Shown here in pieces: positions 1 to 5,673 of a DNA stretch of 47,689 nt. The notes beneath the pieces are model-generated. The model searched no databases. It was not told the DNA's origin and saw only the letters and a list, made by a program, of their open reading frames with translations. Numbering within the stretch: the first letter of the stretch is position 1; the number at the start of each line of letters is the position of its first letter. Position numbers and translations under genes: made by a program. Source of the DNA: a virus; IMG/VR virus record IMGVR_UViG_3300002518_002845, positions 1 through 47,689 of that record; one strand, 5' to 3'.

Positions 1-640
1 CTGCCGGCCGCAAGAGAATTCTGTAGTAATGTCTTCACGAAACTGAAGGAGCGCCGCTGCTGACATCTACAGGGATGCTAAGAGCCCTGCGAAGTCAGAG
101 GTGTAGTCAGGTGGCTACACTAACATCTGGAGCCCCAAACCGAGGTAGCCGGGCGCGAATTCTGCAACCAGAATTCGGTAGTAATTACAGGGGGTTGCTG
201 GGTTGTAAGCCAGAAAACAGGGCTAAAACACCCTGCGTCGATGGTCCCAGGTCAACCAGCTTCCTACGCTACATCTGGGCCCTTGGTAGCTAAAACCTGG
301 AATTCTTTTCTCAGTCACTTAACCCAGTTAACTATATAGAATCATTAAGGAAGTCTGGTTAGAGTATTCGTGTTGGGGTAGTAAGGAAACGTCTCAGATG
401 TGGGAGCAGATTCCTAACCCCCTGTAATTGTTACCGAATTCACAACTCTTGACACGGCAACACCGATGCAACCAAGCCAGACTTCCATGCACCATAATCA
501 ACCAACGAATTCACCGCTTTCCAACGATATCAACGCGCCCCGCGCCAGATATCAGAGCACTCAGACATCTCTAAACGGGCGCTGTAGGTGATCGGCTCGA
601 TCGGCCTCCATGGCCGATCGACAGCGGTTTACAAAAACTT
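1..640 (+). ncRNA. Large structured non-coding RNA candidate
   Basis: No convincing gene lies here, but the stretch is full of pairing. Arms 171-196 and 416-441 form a 26-bp helix if two G-U pairs (181-431, 182-430) are allowed, as expected of an RNA rather than a DNA site. Arms 349-360 and 475-486 form 12 bp (one G-U) and cross the first helix, giving a pseudoknot; 370-375/458-463 nests inside the second. Local hairpins: 21-33/62-72 with a 2-nt bulge, 101-106/115-120, 156-164/169-177 (9 bp, CAAC loop), 218-222/231-235, 319-323/327-331, 526-531/548-553 and 598-606/612-620; the last is enclosed by 580-585/621-626. The long-range pair 50-55/578-583 could close the molecule. Size, pseudoknot and phage setting recall the GOLLD and ROOL ornate RNAs, but I could not match a consensus. 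Strand is inferred from the + strand genes that follow. The true 5' end may lie off the window. Confidence 0.6.
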
Positions 641-731
641 TACAGCTTAATGCTTTGGCTACATTTAGTCGCATGGTATTGTGTAGGTAATGCAAGAGCC
701 TTCCGCGCACCCGGCGACACCTGCCCTCAGA

Positions 732-826
732 AGTACCAGCTACACAAGGTATCACTACCCGTGTGTATCTGGTACTACTACTGTTCCGTCAAGAACAGTG
801 GTGGTAATCAACACAAGAACACAGGA
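732..826 (+). promoter_or_regulatory. Two-hairpin leader before first early gene
   Basis: A long hairpin has outer arms AGTACCAG (732-739) and CTGGTACT (769-776), with nested ACAC/GTGT and GGTA/TACC pairs. A 7-bp hairpin follows at 780-786/793-799 with loop CGTCAA. The stretch ends in the box TCAACACAAGAACACAGGA (808-826), which recurs at 2294-2312 before another gene and supplies the ribosome site. The same long-hairpin plus short-hairpin plus ribosome-site order occurs before the genes at 1236, 1776 and 3371. The likely role is mRNA stability, processing or control of translation. No good promoter was found between 640 and 730. Confidence 0.55.
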
Positions 827-834
827 CCACTAAG

Positions 835-1152
835 ATGCCCAATTGCTTTACTCTCTCTCCGAAAACGGACAAGGATACTAAGAGCGCTCCCATCAAGTTC
901 AACGTCATCGACGACAAGATGTGTAAGGACTTTGGTATCGAGCCTCACCGTAATCACTACTACTGTGGATGGTATGATGTGATTGGATGGCGGCTGGCCC
1001 ATGGAGACAGCTTTGATGAGATTCGGGCTGAGTTTCAGGGCCGCATTGATGATCTCCAGCCTCTTGATGATCTGTGCTACCTGAACAAGATGCTGAAGAT
1101 CGTGAGCTACCTTGATCAGAACTACATTTCCAACGCATGGTATGGACGCTAA
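835..1152 (+). CDS. Early protein of unknown function, 105 aa
   Basis: I do not recognise this protein. It is acidic and aromatic-rich in the middle, with an HYYCGWYDVIG segment followed by a GDSFDEIR helix start and a helical C-terminal half. No membrane segment or catalytic motif is visible. The ATG is preceded by AGGA about eight bases upstream, inside a two-hairpin leader. It is the first gene of the early cluster. Its stop codon lies within the first copy of a 75-bp repeat that also carries the next leader. Small early phage proteins like this often act on host functions, but that is only an inference from position. Confidence 0.7.
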   Translation: MPNCFTLSPKTDKDTKSAPIKFNVIDDKMCKDFGIEPHRNHYYCGWYDVIGWRLAHGDSFDEIRAEFQGRIDDLQPLDDLCYLNKMLKIVSYLDQNYISNAWYGR

Positions 1153-1222
1153 GAATAGACGCCAAAGCATCGGGAGCGGCCTGATGCTTTGGAGCCTACA
1201 CTTAGGTAGGAACAACACAGGA
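1148..1222 (+). repeat. 75-bp direct repeat, copy 1, two-hairpin leader
   Basis: This 75-bp stretch is repeated at 1693-1767 with one difference. It runs from the stop codon of the upstream gene to the ribosome site of the downstream gene. It contains a perfect 10-bp hairpin (CCAAAGCATC at 1162-1171, GATGCTTTGG at 1183-1192) and a second hairpin (CCTAC 1195-1199, GTAGG 1206-1210). No U-run follows, so it is more likely an mRNA processing or stability leader than a terminator. The two copies bracket the gene at 1236-1697. Confidence 0.85.
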
Positions 1223-1235
1223 AAGGAGTAACAAG

Positions 1236-1697
1236 ATGGCGTGGACTGTTGGATACAAGATCGTAGAGCAATCAGGACTGCTCGAATTCAAGCTCGTGTC
1301 TACTCACGATACTTTGGCAGAAGCCAGGGCATCGATCAGTAAACTGGAAGCAAAGTACACTGACAATCACTACTACATCAGCACCCCTGATTACAGGCCT
1401 GAAGTGAGGCTCCAGTATATGTCTCGCAAGATGAGAGACGCATACAATGCACTGACAACGGAGTGGCAGTCTGCCGCCGATGTCATGGACAACAGTGAAG
1501 GGTGGCTTGCTGGTTCTCAGCAAGAAACATGGTCAAGACATCCTCAGCCCTGTTGCAAGCGCTACCTCGCTTCTCTGGCTGCGACTGGTACTGTAGAAAA
1601 GCGTAGGGCAAAGGAAATCCCTGGAGTTCATCGAGCAGGGAAGGCCCACGGAAACTGTAACTACTACAGACTTTGGACCAACATTCGCGAGAGCTAA
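1236..1697 (+). CDS. Early protein of unknown function, 153 aa
   Basis: The ATG has a strong AAAGGAG site 8-9 bases upstream. The first 85 or so residues look like an ordinary small soluble domain with alternating strands and helices, including a TLAEARASISKLEAKY helix. The last 60 residues are unusually rich in Arg, Cys, His and Trp, so a frame disturbance near 1,500 cannot be excluded, although the stop falls at the same place in the repeat as that of the gene before. The gene is bracketed by two 75-bp direct repeats, so it can be read as an inserted cassette. Function is unknown. Confidence 0.65.
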   Translation: MAWTVGYKIVEQSGLLEFKLVSTHDTLAEARASISKLEAKYTDNHYYISTPDYRPEVRLQYMSRKMRDAYNALTTEWQSAADVMDNSEGWLAGSQQETWSRHPQPCCKRYLASLAATGTVEKRRAKEIPGVHRAGKAHGNCNYYRLWTNIRES

Positions 1698-1767
1698 GAA
1701 TAGCCGCCAAAGCATCGGGAGCGGCCTGATGCTTTGGAGCCTACACTTAGGTAGGAACAACACAGGA
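1693..1767 (+). repeat. 75-bp direct repeat, copy 2, two-hairpin leader
   Basis: This is the second copy of the repeat at 1148-1222 and differs at one base. Its hairpins are 1707-1716/1728-1737 and 1740-1744/1751-1755. It again runs from a stop codon to a ribosome site, here that of the gene at 1776. Near-identity implies recent duplication, gene conversion or selection on the RNA. Confidence 0.85.
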
Positions 1768-1775
1768 GTAGCAAG

Positions 1776-2039
1776 ATGAGCAAGATGGAAAGCATTTACA
1801 CCATCCCAGGCGAACACTCTGAACGGGACATCATGGGGCCTAACGGGATCTTCGATGGGGATGGAGTGATCGGCCAGATCAACCACAACTCTGAGAATGG
1901 AGAATTGGAAGTCACCTCTCCCTACACCGACCGGATCCTTGTCGTGCCCCAGATGGTAGAGGACGAGGAGAAGGCTGCCAAGGAATTCGCCATGGCTGAG
2001 ATGGACCGGGCCCTCAGTTTCAACAACAGGTGGAGGTAA
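1776..2039 (+). CDS. Small early protein, paralogue A, 87 aa
   Basis: This protein and the next one are tandem paralogues. Both end in a matching block: a YT dipeptide, then L-x-VP, an acidic D/E-K-x-AAK segment, a helix with AEM, and RALSFN. The N-terminal halves have diverged. The ATG follows an ACAGGAG site and a two-hairpin leader. There is no membrane segment and no known motif. The shared C-terminal helix might be a binding or oligomerisation module. Function is unknown. Confidence 0.7.
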   Translation: MSKMESIYTIPGEHSERDIMGPNGIFDGDGVIGQINHNSENGELEVTSPYTDRILVVPQMVEDEEKAAKEFAMAEMDRALSFNNRWR

Positions 2040-2043
2040 CAAG

Positions 2044-2316
2044 ATGGAAGAAATTTACATCTCTCGCTGCGGAGATCGGCACGGTTACGGTTTCGACTGC
2101 GGCTATGTAATCATTGTCAGGAGTGCTGATCCTGCTGATCCTGATCTGCGCATCGGCTACATTGATTACAACCCCCATATGGAAGTAATCTCTCATTACA
2201 CCCGCAAGGCCCTCATCGTGCCCAGCACCATCGAGGACAAGAAGCAGGCTGCCAAGGACTTCGTTTCGGCAGAGATGGCGCGGGCCCTCAGTTTCAACAC
2301 AAGAACACAGGAGTAA
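2044..2316 (+). CDS. Small early protein, paralogue B, 90 aa
   Basis: This is the tandem paralogue of the preceding gene. The C-terminal 35 residues align closely (IVP, EDKKQAAKDF, AEMARALSFN). The N-terminal half differs and is strand-rich with several Cys and Tyr. It starts four bases after the upstream stop, and its GGAGG ribosome site lies inside the end of that gene, so the two are translated together. The last codons run into a CAACACAAGAACACAGGAG box that serves as ribosome site for the next gene. Confidence 0.7.
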   Translation: MEEIYISRCGDRHGYGFDCGYVIIVRSADPADPDLRIGYIDYNPHMEVISHYTRKALIVPSTIEDKKQAAKDFVSAEMARALSFNTRTQE

Positions 2317-2320
2317 CAAG

Positions 2321-2605
2321 ATGGCAATTATGAGAGGTATCAATCCCAAGCCTTCAAGCTGGGAAGAGATGGACAACAATCGCACCCTGATGATGTTCAA
2401 CACCATCAAGCTGGGCTGTGCATTCACTACTGTATGTGATCACCCAGAAGGAGGAGAATGGCACATCACTGACCTCCAGGACTTCAACCTGGACCACTGC
2501 TCAGACCCCGATATCGGTGGTATGGAAGGCTGGCTCGTAACTGGCGGCAAGAGGTATCACTGCAGCATTCGCAATATGGAAATCTTTATCCAGGAGCTTC
2601 CCTGA
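2321..2605 (+). CDS. Early protein of unknown function, 94 aa
   Basis: The ATG follows ACAGGAG at good spacing. The protein is small and soluble, with two Cys, several Trp and a strand-rich second half (GEWHITDLQDFN, EGWLVTGGKRYHC). There is no recognised domain. Its stop overlaps the next start (TGATG), so the two are likely coupled. Function is unknown. Confidence 0.7.
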   Translation: MAIMRGINPKPSSWEEMDNNRTLMMFNTIKLGCAFTTVCDHPEGGEWHITDLQDFNLDHCSDPDIGGMEGWLVTGGKRYHCSIRNMEIFIQELP

Positions 2606-2835
2606 TGACTGAACCAGATATCTTTCTGCCGCCATTAGATGGCAAACACGCCTTCTGCCTCATCCCTCTCGATGAGATCAATAGAATCCGCAAGGTGATG
2701 AAGCGCCTCTACACTGAGGTTCGCATGGATGGAGACATCATGAGAGACAATGCACAGGCTCTTGATCGGGCATGCGCTGAGTCCTTCTCACTGAAGGGCT
2801 ACAAGATTACTATCACACCAGTAGAAGGAGAATAA
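2605..2835 (+). CDS. Early protein of unknown function, 76 aa
   Basis: The start overlaps the previous stop by one base, with CAGGAG eight bases upstream. The protein has a charged central helix (DEINRIRKVMKRLYTEVR) and a short strand-rich tail ending in EGE. Those last codons also encode the ribosome site for the next gene. There is no known motif. Confidence 0.65.
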   Translation: MTEPDIFLPPLDGKHAFCLIPLDEINRIRKVMKRLYTEVRMDGDIMRDNAQALDRACAESFSLKGYKITITPVEGE

Positions 2836-2839
2836 AATG
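2823..2839 (+). repeat. 17-bp junction repeat, copy 1 (mate 3064-3080)
   Basis: AGAAGGAGAATAAAATG occurs here and again at 3064-3080. It contains the last codons and TAA stop of one gene, the ribosome site and the ATG of the next. The two copies bracket exactly one gene (2837-3076), so recombination between them would add or remove that gene without harming its neighbours. Confidence 0.75.
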
Positions 2840-3076
2840 ACTAAACTACAGAAGGCTATTAACAACGAAATCCTCCATCACATGGAGCGTGGATTGTCGC
2901 GCCCCGAAATCTGGAAGACTCTCAAGTCGCGTGACTTCAACCCCGGAACTGTAGACAGCCAGTTCGGGAAGATGATCAAGAGCGGAGTAATCTGTAGGGG
3001 AGAAGGATATCTCAACTACCATATATCTGACAAGCCCGATGGTAAGGGCTGCACCATCTGTGAAGAAGGAGAATAA
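2837..3076 (+). CDS. Small protein, possible winged-helix fold, 79 aa
   Basis: The N-terminal 60 residues read like a winged helix: an opening helix (NEILHHMERG), a turn and second helix (SRPEIWKTLKSR), a third helix (PGTVDSQFGKMIKSG) and a strand pair (VICRGEGYLNYHI). The tail has a C-x2-C pair. A DNA-binding regulator is possible but unproven. The gene lies between two 17-bp junction repeats and shares its C-terminal EGE ending with the gene before it. Confidence 0.65.
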   Translation: MTKLQKAINNEILHHMERGLSRPEIWKTLKSRDFNPGTVDSQFGKMIKSGVICRGEGYLNYHISDKPDGKGCTICEEGE

Positions 3077-3077
3077 A

Positions 3078-3299
3078 ATGGGACTCTACTCACTAATCCT
3101 CAAAGTCATCAACCTGCCCGGTCTTCAAGGGCTGGACCTGGAATGGGAGGTCAAAGACTTCGCCGTGCTGGCTTCTGAGCATAAATTAACCTCAGCCTTC
3201 GGGGCCCTGGAGTTTCTGGTAACACACTCCTTCATCGAGCGTGCATCAGAAGATAGATACAAGGCTAAGACACACGAGGCTAAGGTATCCGAGCGCTGA
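3078..3299 (+). CDS. Small early protein of unknown function, 73 aa
   Basis: The ATG at 3078 sits in the second copy of the 17-bp junction repeat and has AAGGAG at correct spacing, so it is preferred over an in-frame start 39 bases upstream inside the previous gene. The protein is mainly helical, with FAVLASEHKLTSAFGALEFLVTHSFIER resembling a helix-turn-helix plus wing, followed by a basic tail. Function is unknown. Confidence 0.6.
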   Translation: MGLYSLILKVINLPGLQGLDLEWEVKDFAVLASEHKLTSAFGALEFLVTHSFIERASEDRYKAKTHEAKVSER

Positions 3300-3300
3300 A

Positions 3301-3362
3301 TGCTGATACAGATACATGGGCTCCTCCTGTGTATCTGCACCTACATTCAGTAGGAAGGAGAA
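3301..3362 (+). promoter_or_regulatory. Two-hairpin leader
   Basis: The arms CAGATACA (3309-3316) and TGTATCTG (3330-3337) form a hairpin with a 13-nt loop. CCTAC (3340-3344) and GTAGG (3350-3354) form a second, and AAGGAG follows. The short hairpin keeps the CCTAC/GTAGG arms of the repeats at 1148 and 1693 with a different loop, while the long hairpin has an unrelated sequence. The shape has therefore been kept while the sequence changed. Confidence 0.55.
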
Positions 3363-3370
3363 ACAAGAGC

Positions 3371-3454
3371 ATGAATACTGAAACCATGATGTGCGTAATT
3401 AGCTTCTGCACCGCCACCATCCTGTGGGCTTTCTTTCTCACGCTGTTTATCTAA
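3371..3454 (+). CDS. 27-residue single-pass membrane peptide
   Basis: The peptide is MNTETM followed by about 20 hydrophobic residues to the end (CVISFCTATILWAFFLTLFI). An AAGGAG site lies about 12 bases upstream, within the leader. The stop overlaps the ATG of the next gene (TAATG), the same coupling used throughout this cluster, which supports real translation. It would be an inner-membrane peptide with a short N-terminal tail. It could be a superinfection-exclusion or lysis-modulating peptide, but nothing shows which. Confidence 0.5.
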   Translation: MNTETMMCVISFCTATILWAFFLTLFI

Positions 3455-3789
3455 TGGACTACATTCACACTGTAGATGACAAGCAGCGCTTTCATGAGCT
3501 GGTTGAATGCAACATGAATGAAAGGATCAACCCTGATGAATTCTGGTGCGACCGATGTGATGACGACGAATGGTGGGGCACTGGTGGCAAGCCTCCGAAA
3601 CATAGGCATGGATGTACCAACGAGAATACATTCCTGGCCCGTGTCAGTACGGATGAGCTGGAGGAGTGTCATGAAGACTTCATCTGGTTGGCCCATCGTG
3701 TCGTCGGACGGGCTGATCGGCTGTGGTACGAAGGATTAGCATCTACGATCAAGATGGAACTCACGAAGAGGGAGCTTGATCATGGATGA
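3454..3789 (+). CDS. Early protein with Cys/His cluster, 111 aa
   Basis: The start at 3454 overlaps the stop of the membrane peptide and is preferred over an in-frame start 30 bases upstream. A C-x2-C (WCDRC) followed by a His/Cys group (HRHGC) about 25 residues later suggests a zinc site around residues 26-58. The rest is helical and acidic. No family is recognised. It overlaps the next gene by eight bases. Confidence 0.65.
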   Translation: MDYIHTVDDKQRFHELVECNMNERINPDEFWCDRCDDDEWWGTGGKPPKHRHGCTNENTFLARVSTDELEECHEDFIWLAHRVVGRADRLWYEGLASTIKMELTKRELDHG

Positions 3790-4000
3790 GAAGGCAGCGA
3801 ATACAGCGAGAAACATGGTCAAAGCGATGGGTCGCACGCAAGCTAAGAACCAAGTCAGGGATGAGTTACACCACGCACCAGATGAGAAGAAAGAATACTT
3901 GGAGGCCGTCCTGAAGTCTATCGGGGCCATGCCATCCAAGCATGAATGGTACTGTACATACTATCTCACAACGATTTGCAATTGCAAGGAAGACAAGTAA
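3782..4000 (+). CDS. Small helical early protein, 72 aa
   Basis: The protein is a helical, charged domain followed by a Cys-containing tail (WYCTYYLTTICNC). It overlaps the previous gene by eight bases, and its stop overlaps the next start (TAATG). A TTG six bases upstream is an alternative start. No family is recognised. Confidence 0.6.
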   Translation: MDEKAANTARNMVKAMGRTQAKNQVRDELHHAPDEKKEYLEAVLKSIGAMPSKHEWYCTYYLTTICNCKEDK

Positions 4001-4206
4001 TGGAATTCACATTTAGCCTTGTAACTGCGGACGGAAGAGAGTTCCACGAACGCGACAGGACTGAGCTTCTCAAGCTGATTTCTGAGCTTGGAGTTTGGGA
4101 ATATAAAATCAGCATTGACAGAGGATATGCACAAATTCGAGACGATGAAATACTGAGCTTAAGTGGCGCAAAAGCGCGAAGCTCTGTAGAACTACTGGAG
4201 TCATAA
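4000..4206 (+). CDS. Small early protein, 68 aa
   Basis: The ATG overlaps the previous stop, and GCAAGGA lies upstream. The protein starts with a strand pair (MEFTFSLVTADGREF), then a helix and a second strand pair (YKISIDRGYAQIRDD), a small alpha/beta pattern. There is no known motif. Confidence 0.6.
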   Translation: MEFTFSLVTADGREFHERDRTELLKLISELGVWEYKISIDRGYAQIRDDEILSLSGAKARSSVELLES

Positions 4207-4208
4207 AC

Positions 4209-4412
4209 ATGAAGAATTGGACCTGTATAATGTCAGGCTGGTGGGAGACTGTAGACGGATGGATTGCTGTACGCATCTGTCGTAAATGGTATTGGTACCA
4301 TCGAGCCAATAAGAAGAAGGGCGAATGCAAGCTTCTGAGGGATGTAGTAATGGTACGTCTTCAGGAAAGCTTTGGAGTTCCTAACAAGTCACAACTTAAG
4401 TTGTTCTCATGA
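4209..4412 (+). CDS. Small basic early protein, 67 aa
   Basis: The N-terminal half is Trp-rich and basic (MSGWWETVDGWIAVRICRKWYWYHR), and the second half is Lys/Arg-rich. The strong positive charge might allow nucleic-acid or membrane contact. It overlaps the next gene by four bases (ATGA). No family is recognised. Confidence 0.6.
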   Translation: MKNWTCIMSGWWETVDGWIAVRICRKWYWYHRANKKKGECKLLRDVVMVRLQESFGVPNKSQLKLFS

Positions 4413-4969
4413 GAAGATTAGCACTACAAGAAAATCCCAACCCGAGATTTGCTAAGAATCTGATTACTCTTAGTAAATGTCTTCGGCCACTGGATGAGGA
4501 TGGTCAACCATCACCAACGATTAACGACCCTGACAGATACATGCTGTTTGGAACTATGTGTGGATGGAAGCATGTATGGAAGCATTCGAATACATACGCA
4601 TACAGAGGATTCTTTGATCTCTTCTTGTGGAAAGCATTGCTTGGGATAGCTGAGCGGGCATATGGTAGAGGGCCTGAAGACAATGTCGCAGGATACCATG
4701 GCGAGGAATGGGTGAGCAGATACGCCAGAGGTGAGACTGCACTCGCCACCAAAAGTCTATGGCAAGGGACTTTCCCTCAGCTATGGTTTGGGAATCTTCC
4801 CGGACAAGACAATGTAGAGATGTTCTGGAGGCTGTATCCTGAGCTTAAGATTGCTATGGCTTGTCCGAATATGAAAGTAAGGAAGCTTCTCAGGCATGAA
4901 GAGCCTGCATATCAATTGCAAGGAATATATTTGTCGCAGATAATTATGGAAGAGTATTATGAAGAGTAA
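4409..4969 (+). CDS. Protein of unknown function, 186 aa
   Basis: This is a soluble alpha/beta protein, Trp- and Tyr-rich, with a central GWKHVWKHSNTYAYRGFFDLFLWK stretch split by helices and an acidic end (MEEYYEE). The ATGA overlap with the gene before implies coupled translation. I do not recognise a family or a catalytic motif. Confidence 0.7.
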   Translation: MRRLALQENPNPRFAKNLITLSKCLRPLDEDGQPSPTINDPDRYMLFGTMCGWKHVWKHSNTYAYRGFFDLFLWKALLGIAERAYGRGPEDNVAGYHGEEWVSRYARGETALATKSLWQGTFPQLWFGNLPGQDNVEMFWRLYPELKIAMACPNMKVRKLLRHEEPAYQLQGIYLSQIIMEEYYEE

Positions 4970-5165
4970 GTTGAAGGAAGGGGACAGGGTTAAAGATAGA
5001 AGTGCTATGTCTTCAGGGAAGCATGGTACGGTATTGAAAATCCAGAAAGGTTTCTGTGAGTATACGACTGTGCATTGGGAAGATGATAGGGTATCAGTGA
5101 TAAACGCGTGGTGCCTTGAACCTGTAAAGGAAGAAAAGAAGAAGGATGACATGTGGGACTTCTAA
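4959..5165 (+). CDS. Small SH3/KOW-like protein, 68 aa
   Basis: The pattern LKEGDRVKDR, a GKHGTVLKI strand pair, TVHWEDDRVSVI and a CLEPV ending matches a small SH3-like barrel of the KOW type. Such domains bind nucleic acid or ribosomal and RNA-polymerase partners. The last residues (KKKDDMWDF) are charged. It overlaps the genes on both sides. Confidence 0.6.
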   Translation: MKSKLKEGDRVKDRSAMSSGKHGTVLKIQKGFCEYTTVHWEDDRVSVINAWCLEPVKEEKKKDDMWDF

Positions 5166-5425
5166 GAATTGATAAACTAAATTTCGAGTGGCTTGCAGAA
5201 TGTCACAAGGTGCTTGAGTCTGGCAGGAACATCCCTGTGCTACAGATGTCAAAGGACGGAAGGTACCTACATATTCTCACGCGAGATAAGCAGACCCTTA
5301 TACATCAGTTCGTAGATGATAACCCGCCGAGAGATGAGGTCTTCAGAGTTCTCCGTCATTGGCTTCGCTGGGACCATAGTGACGGAGTGAAGTGTGAACA
5401 CGAATCATGTCCCGTATGTGGATAA
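5153..5425 (+). CDS. Protein with C-terminal zinc knuckle, 90 aa
   Basis: The proposed start is GTG at 5153, with AAGGA about six bases upstream and inside the previous gene. The body is alpha/beta (IPVLQMSKDGRYLHILTRD). The C-terminus has C-x4-C-x2-C with a His (KCEHESCPVCG), likely a zinc site. It closes the first early cluster. Function is unknown. Confidence 0.6.
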   Translation: MGLLRIDKLNFEWLAECHKVLESGRNIPVLQMSKDGRYLHILTRDKQTLIHQFVDDNPPRDEVFRVLRHWLRWDHSDGVKCEHESCPVCG

Positions 5426-5673
5426 AGGAGGTGAGAAGTCAAGGACCGGGCGCGCCCCGCACGCCCCGCGCCCGATCGGGCAAGGGGATCCGAAAAGCCC
5501 AGCAATTACGGGCACTTACAAAAAAGTGTGCGGACCCGATCGATCCGATTGTATAATTTAGCACGCGGTGAGATCCGCGTGATCCCCTTTGCTATGGGAA
5601 GCCGACAGTCCATGCCATAGGACTGCGACGATGTAGTGAAGTAATGTATGAAAGAAAAAAAGAGAGGTATGAT
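5426..5673 (+). promoter_or_regulatory. GATC-rich control region (promoter or origin candidate)
   Basis: This 248-bp gap holds a GC-rich block (5446-5480) with the palindrome CCCGATCGGG (5471-5480, approximate), then an inverted repeat AAGGGGATC (5482-5490)/GATCCCCTT (5581-5589) that brackets a TATAAT box. A hairpin or operator-like palindrome CACGCGG-6-CCGCGTG (about 5563-5582) starts just past the TATAAT. A second 6-bp hairpin CAGTCC/GGACTG lies near 5609-5628. At least seven GATC tetramers occur within about 130 bp. This suits a regulated promoter; an origin is a weaker alternative. Confidence 0.5.
5553..5558 (+). promoter_or_regulatory. TATAAT -10 box candidate
   Basis: There is a perfect TATAAT, but no convincing TTGACA-like box lies 16-18 bases upstream, so it may need an activator. 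The palindrome that follows would lie at or just after the start point and could bind a repressor or cap the transcript with a hairpin. It would drive the gene at 5674. Confidence 0.4.

Noticed and set aside
75-293. Open frame of 72 residues on the + strand inside the left-end RNA candidate
   Set aside because: No ribosome site, odd composition, and it runs through several strong hairpins that better explain the sequence.
449-454. TTGACA match as a -35 promoter box
   Set aside because: No -10 box at the right distance, and it lies inside the structured RNA.
650-982. 110-residue open frame overlapping the first early gene
   Set aside because: It overlaps the gene at 835, which has a better ribosome site and more natural protein sequence.
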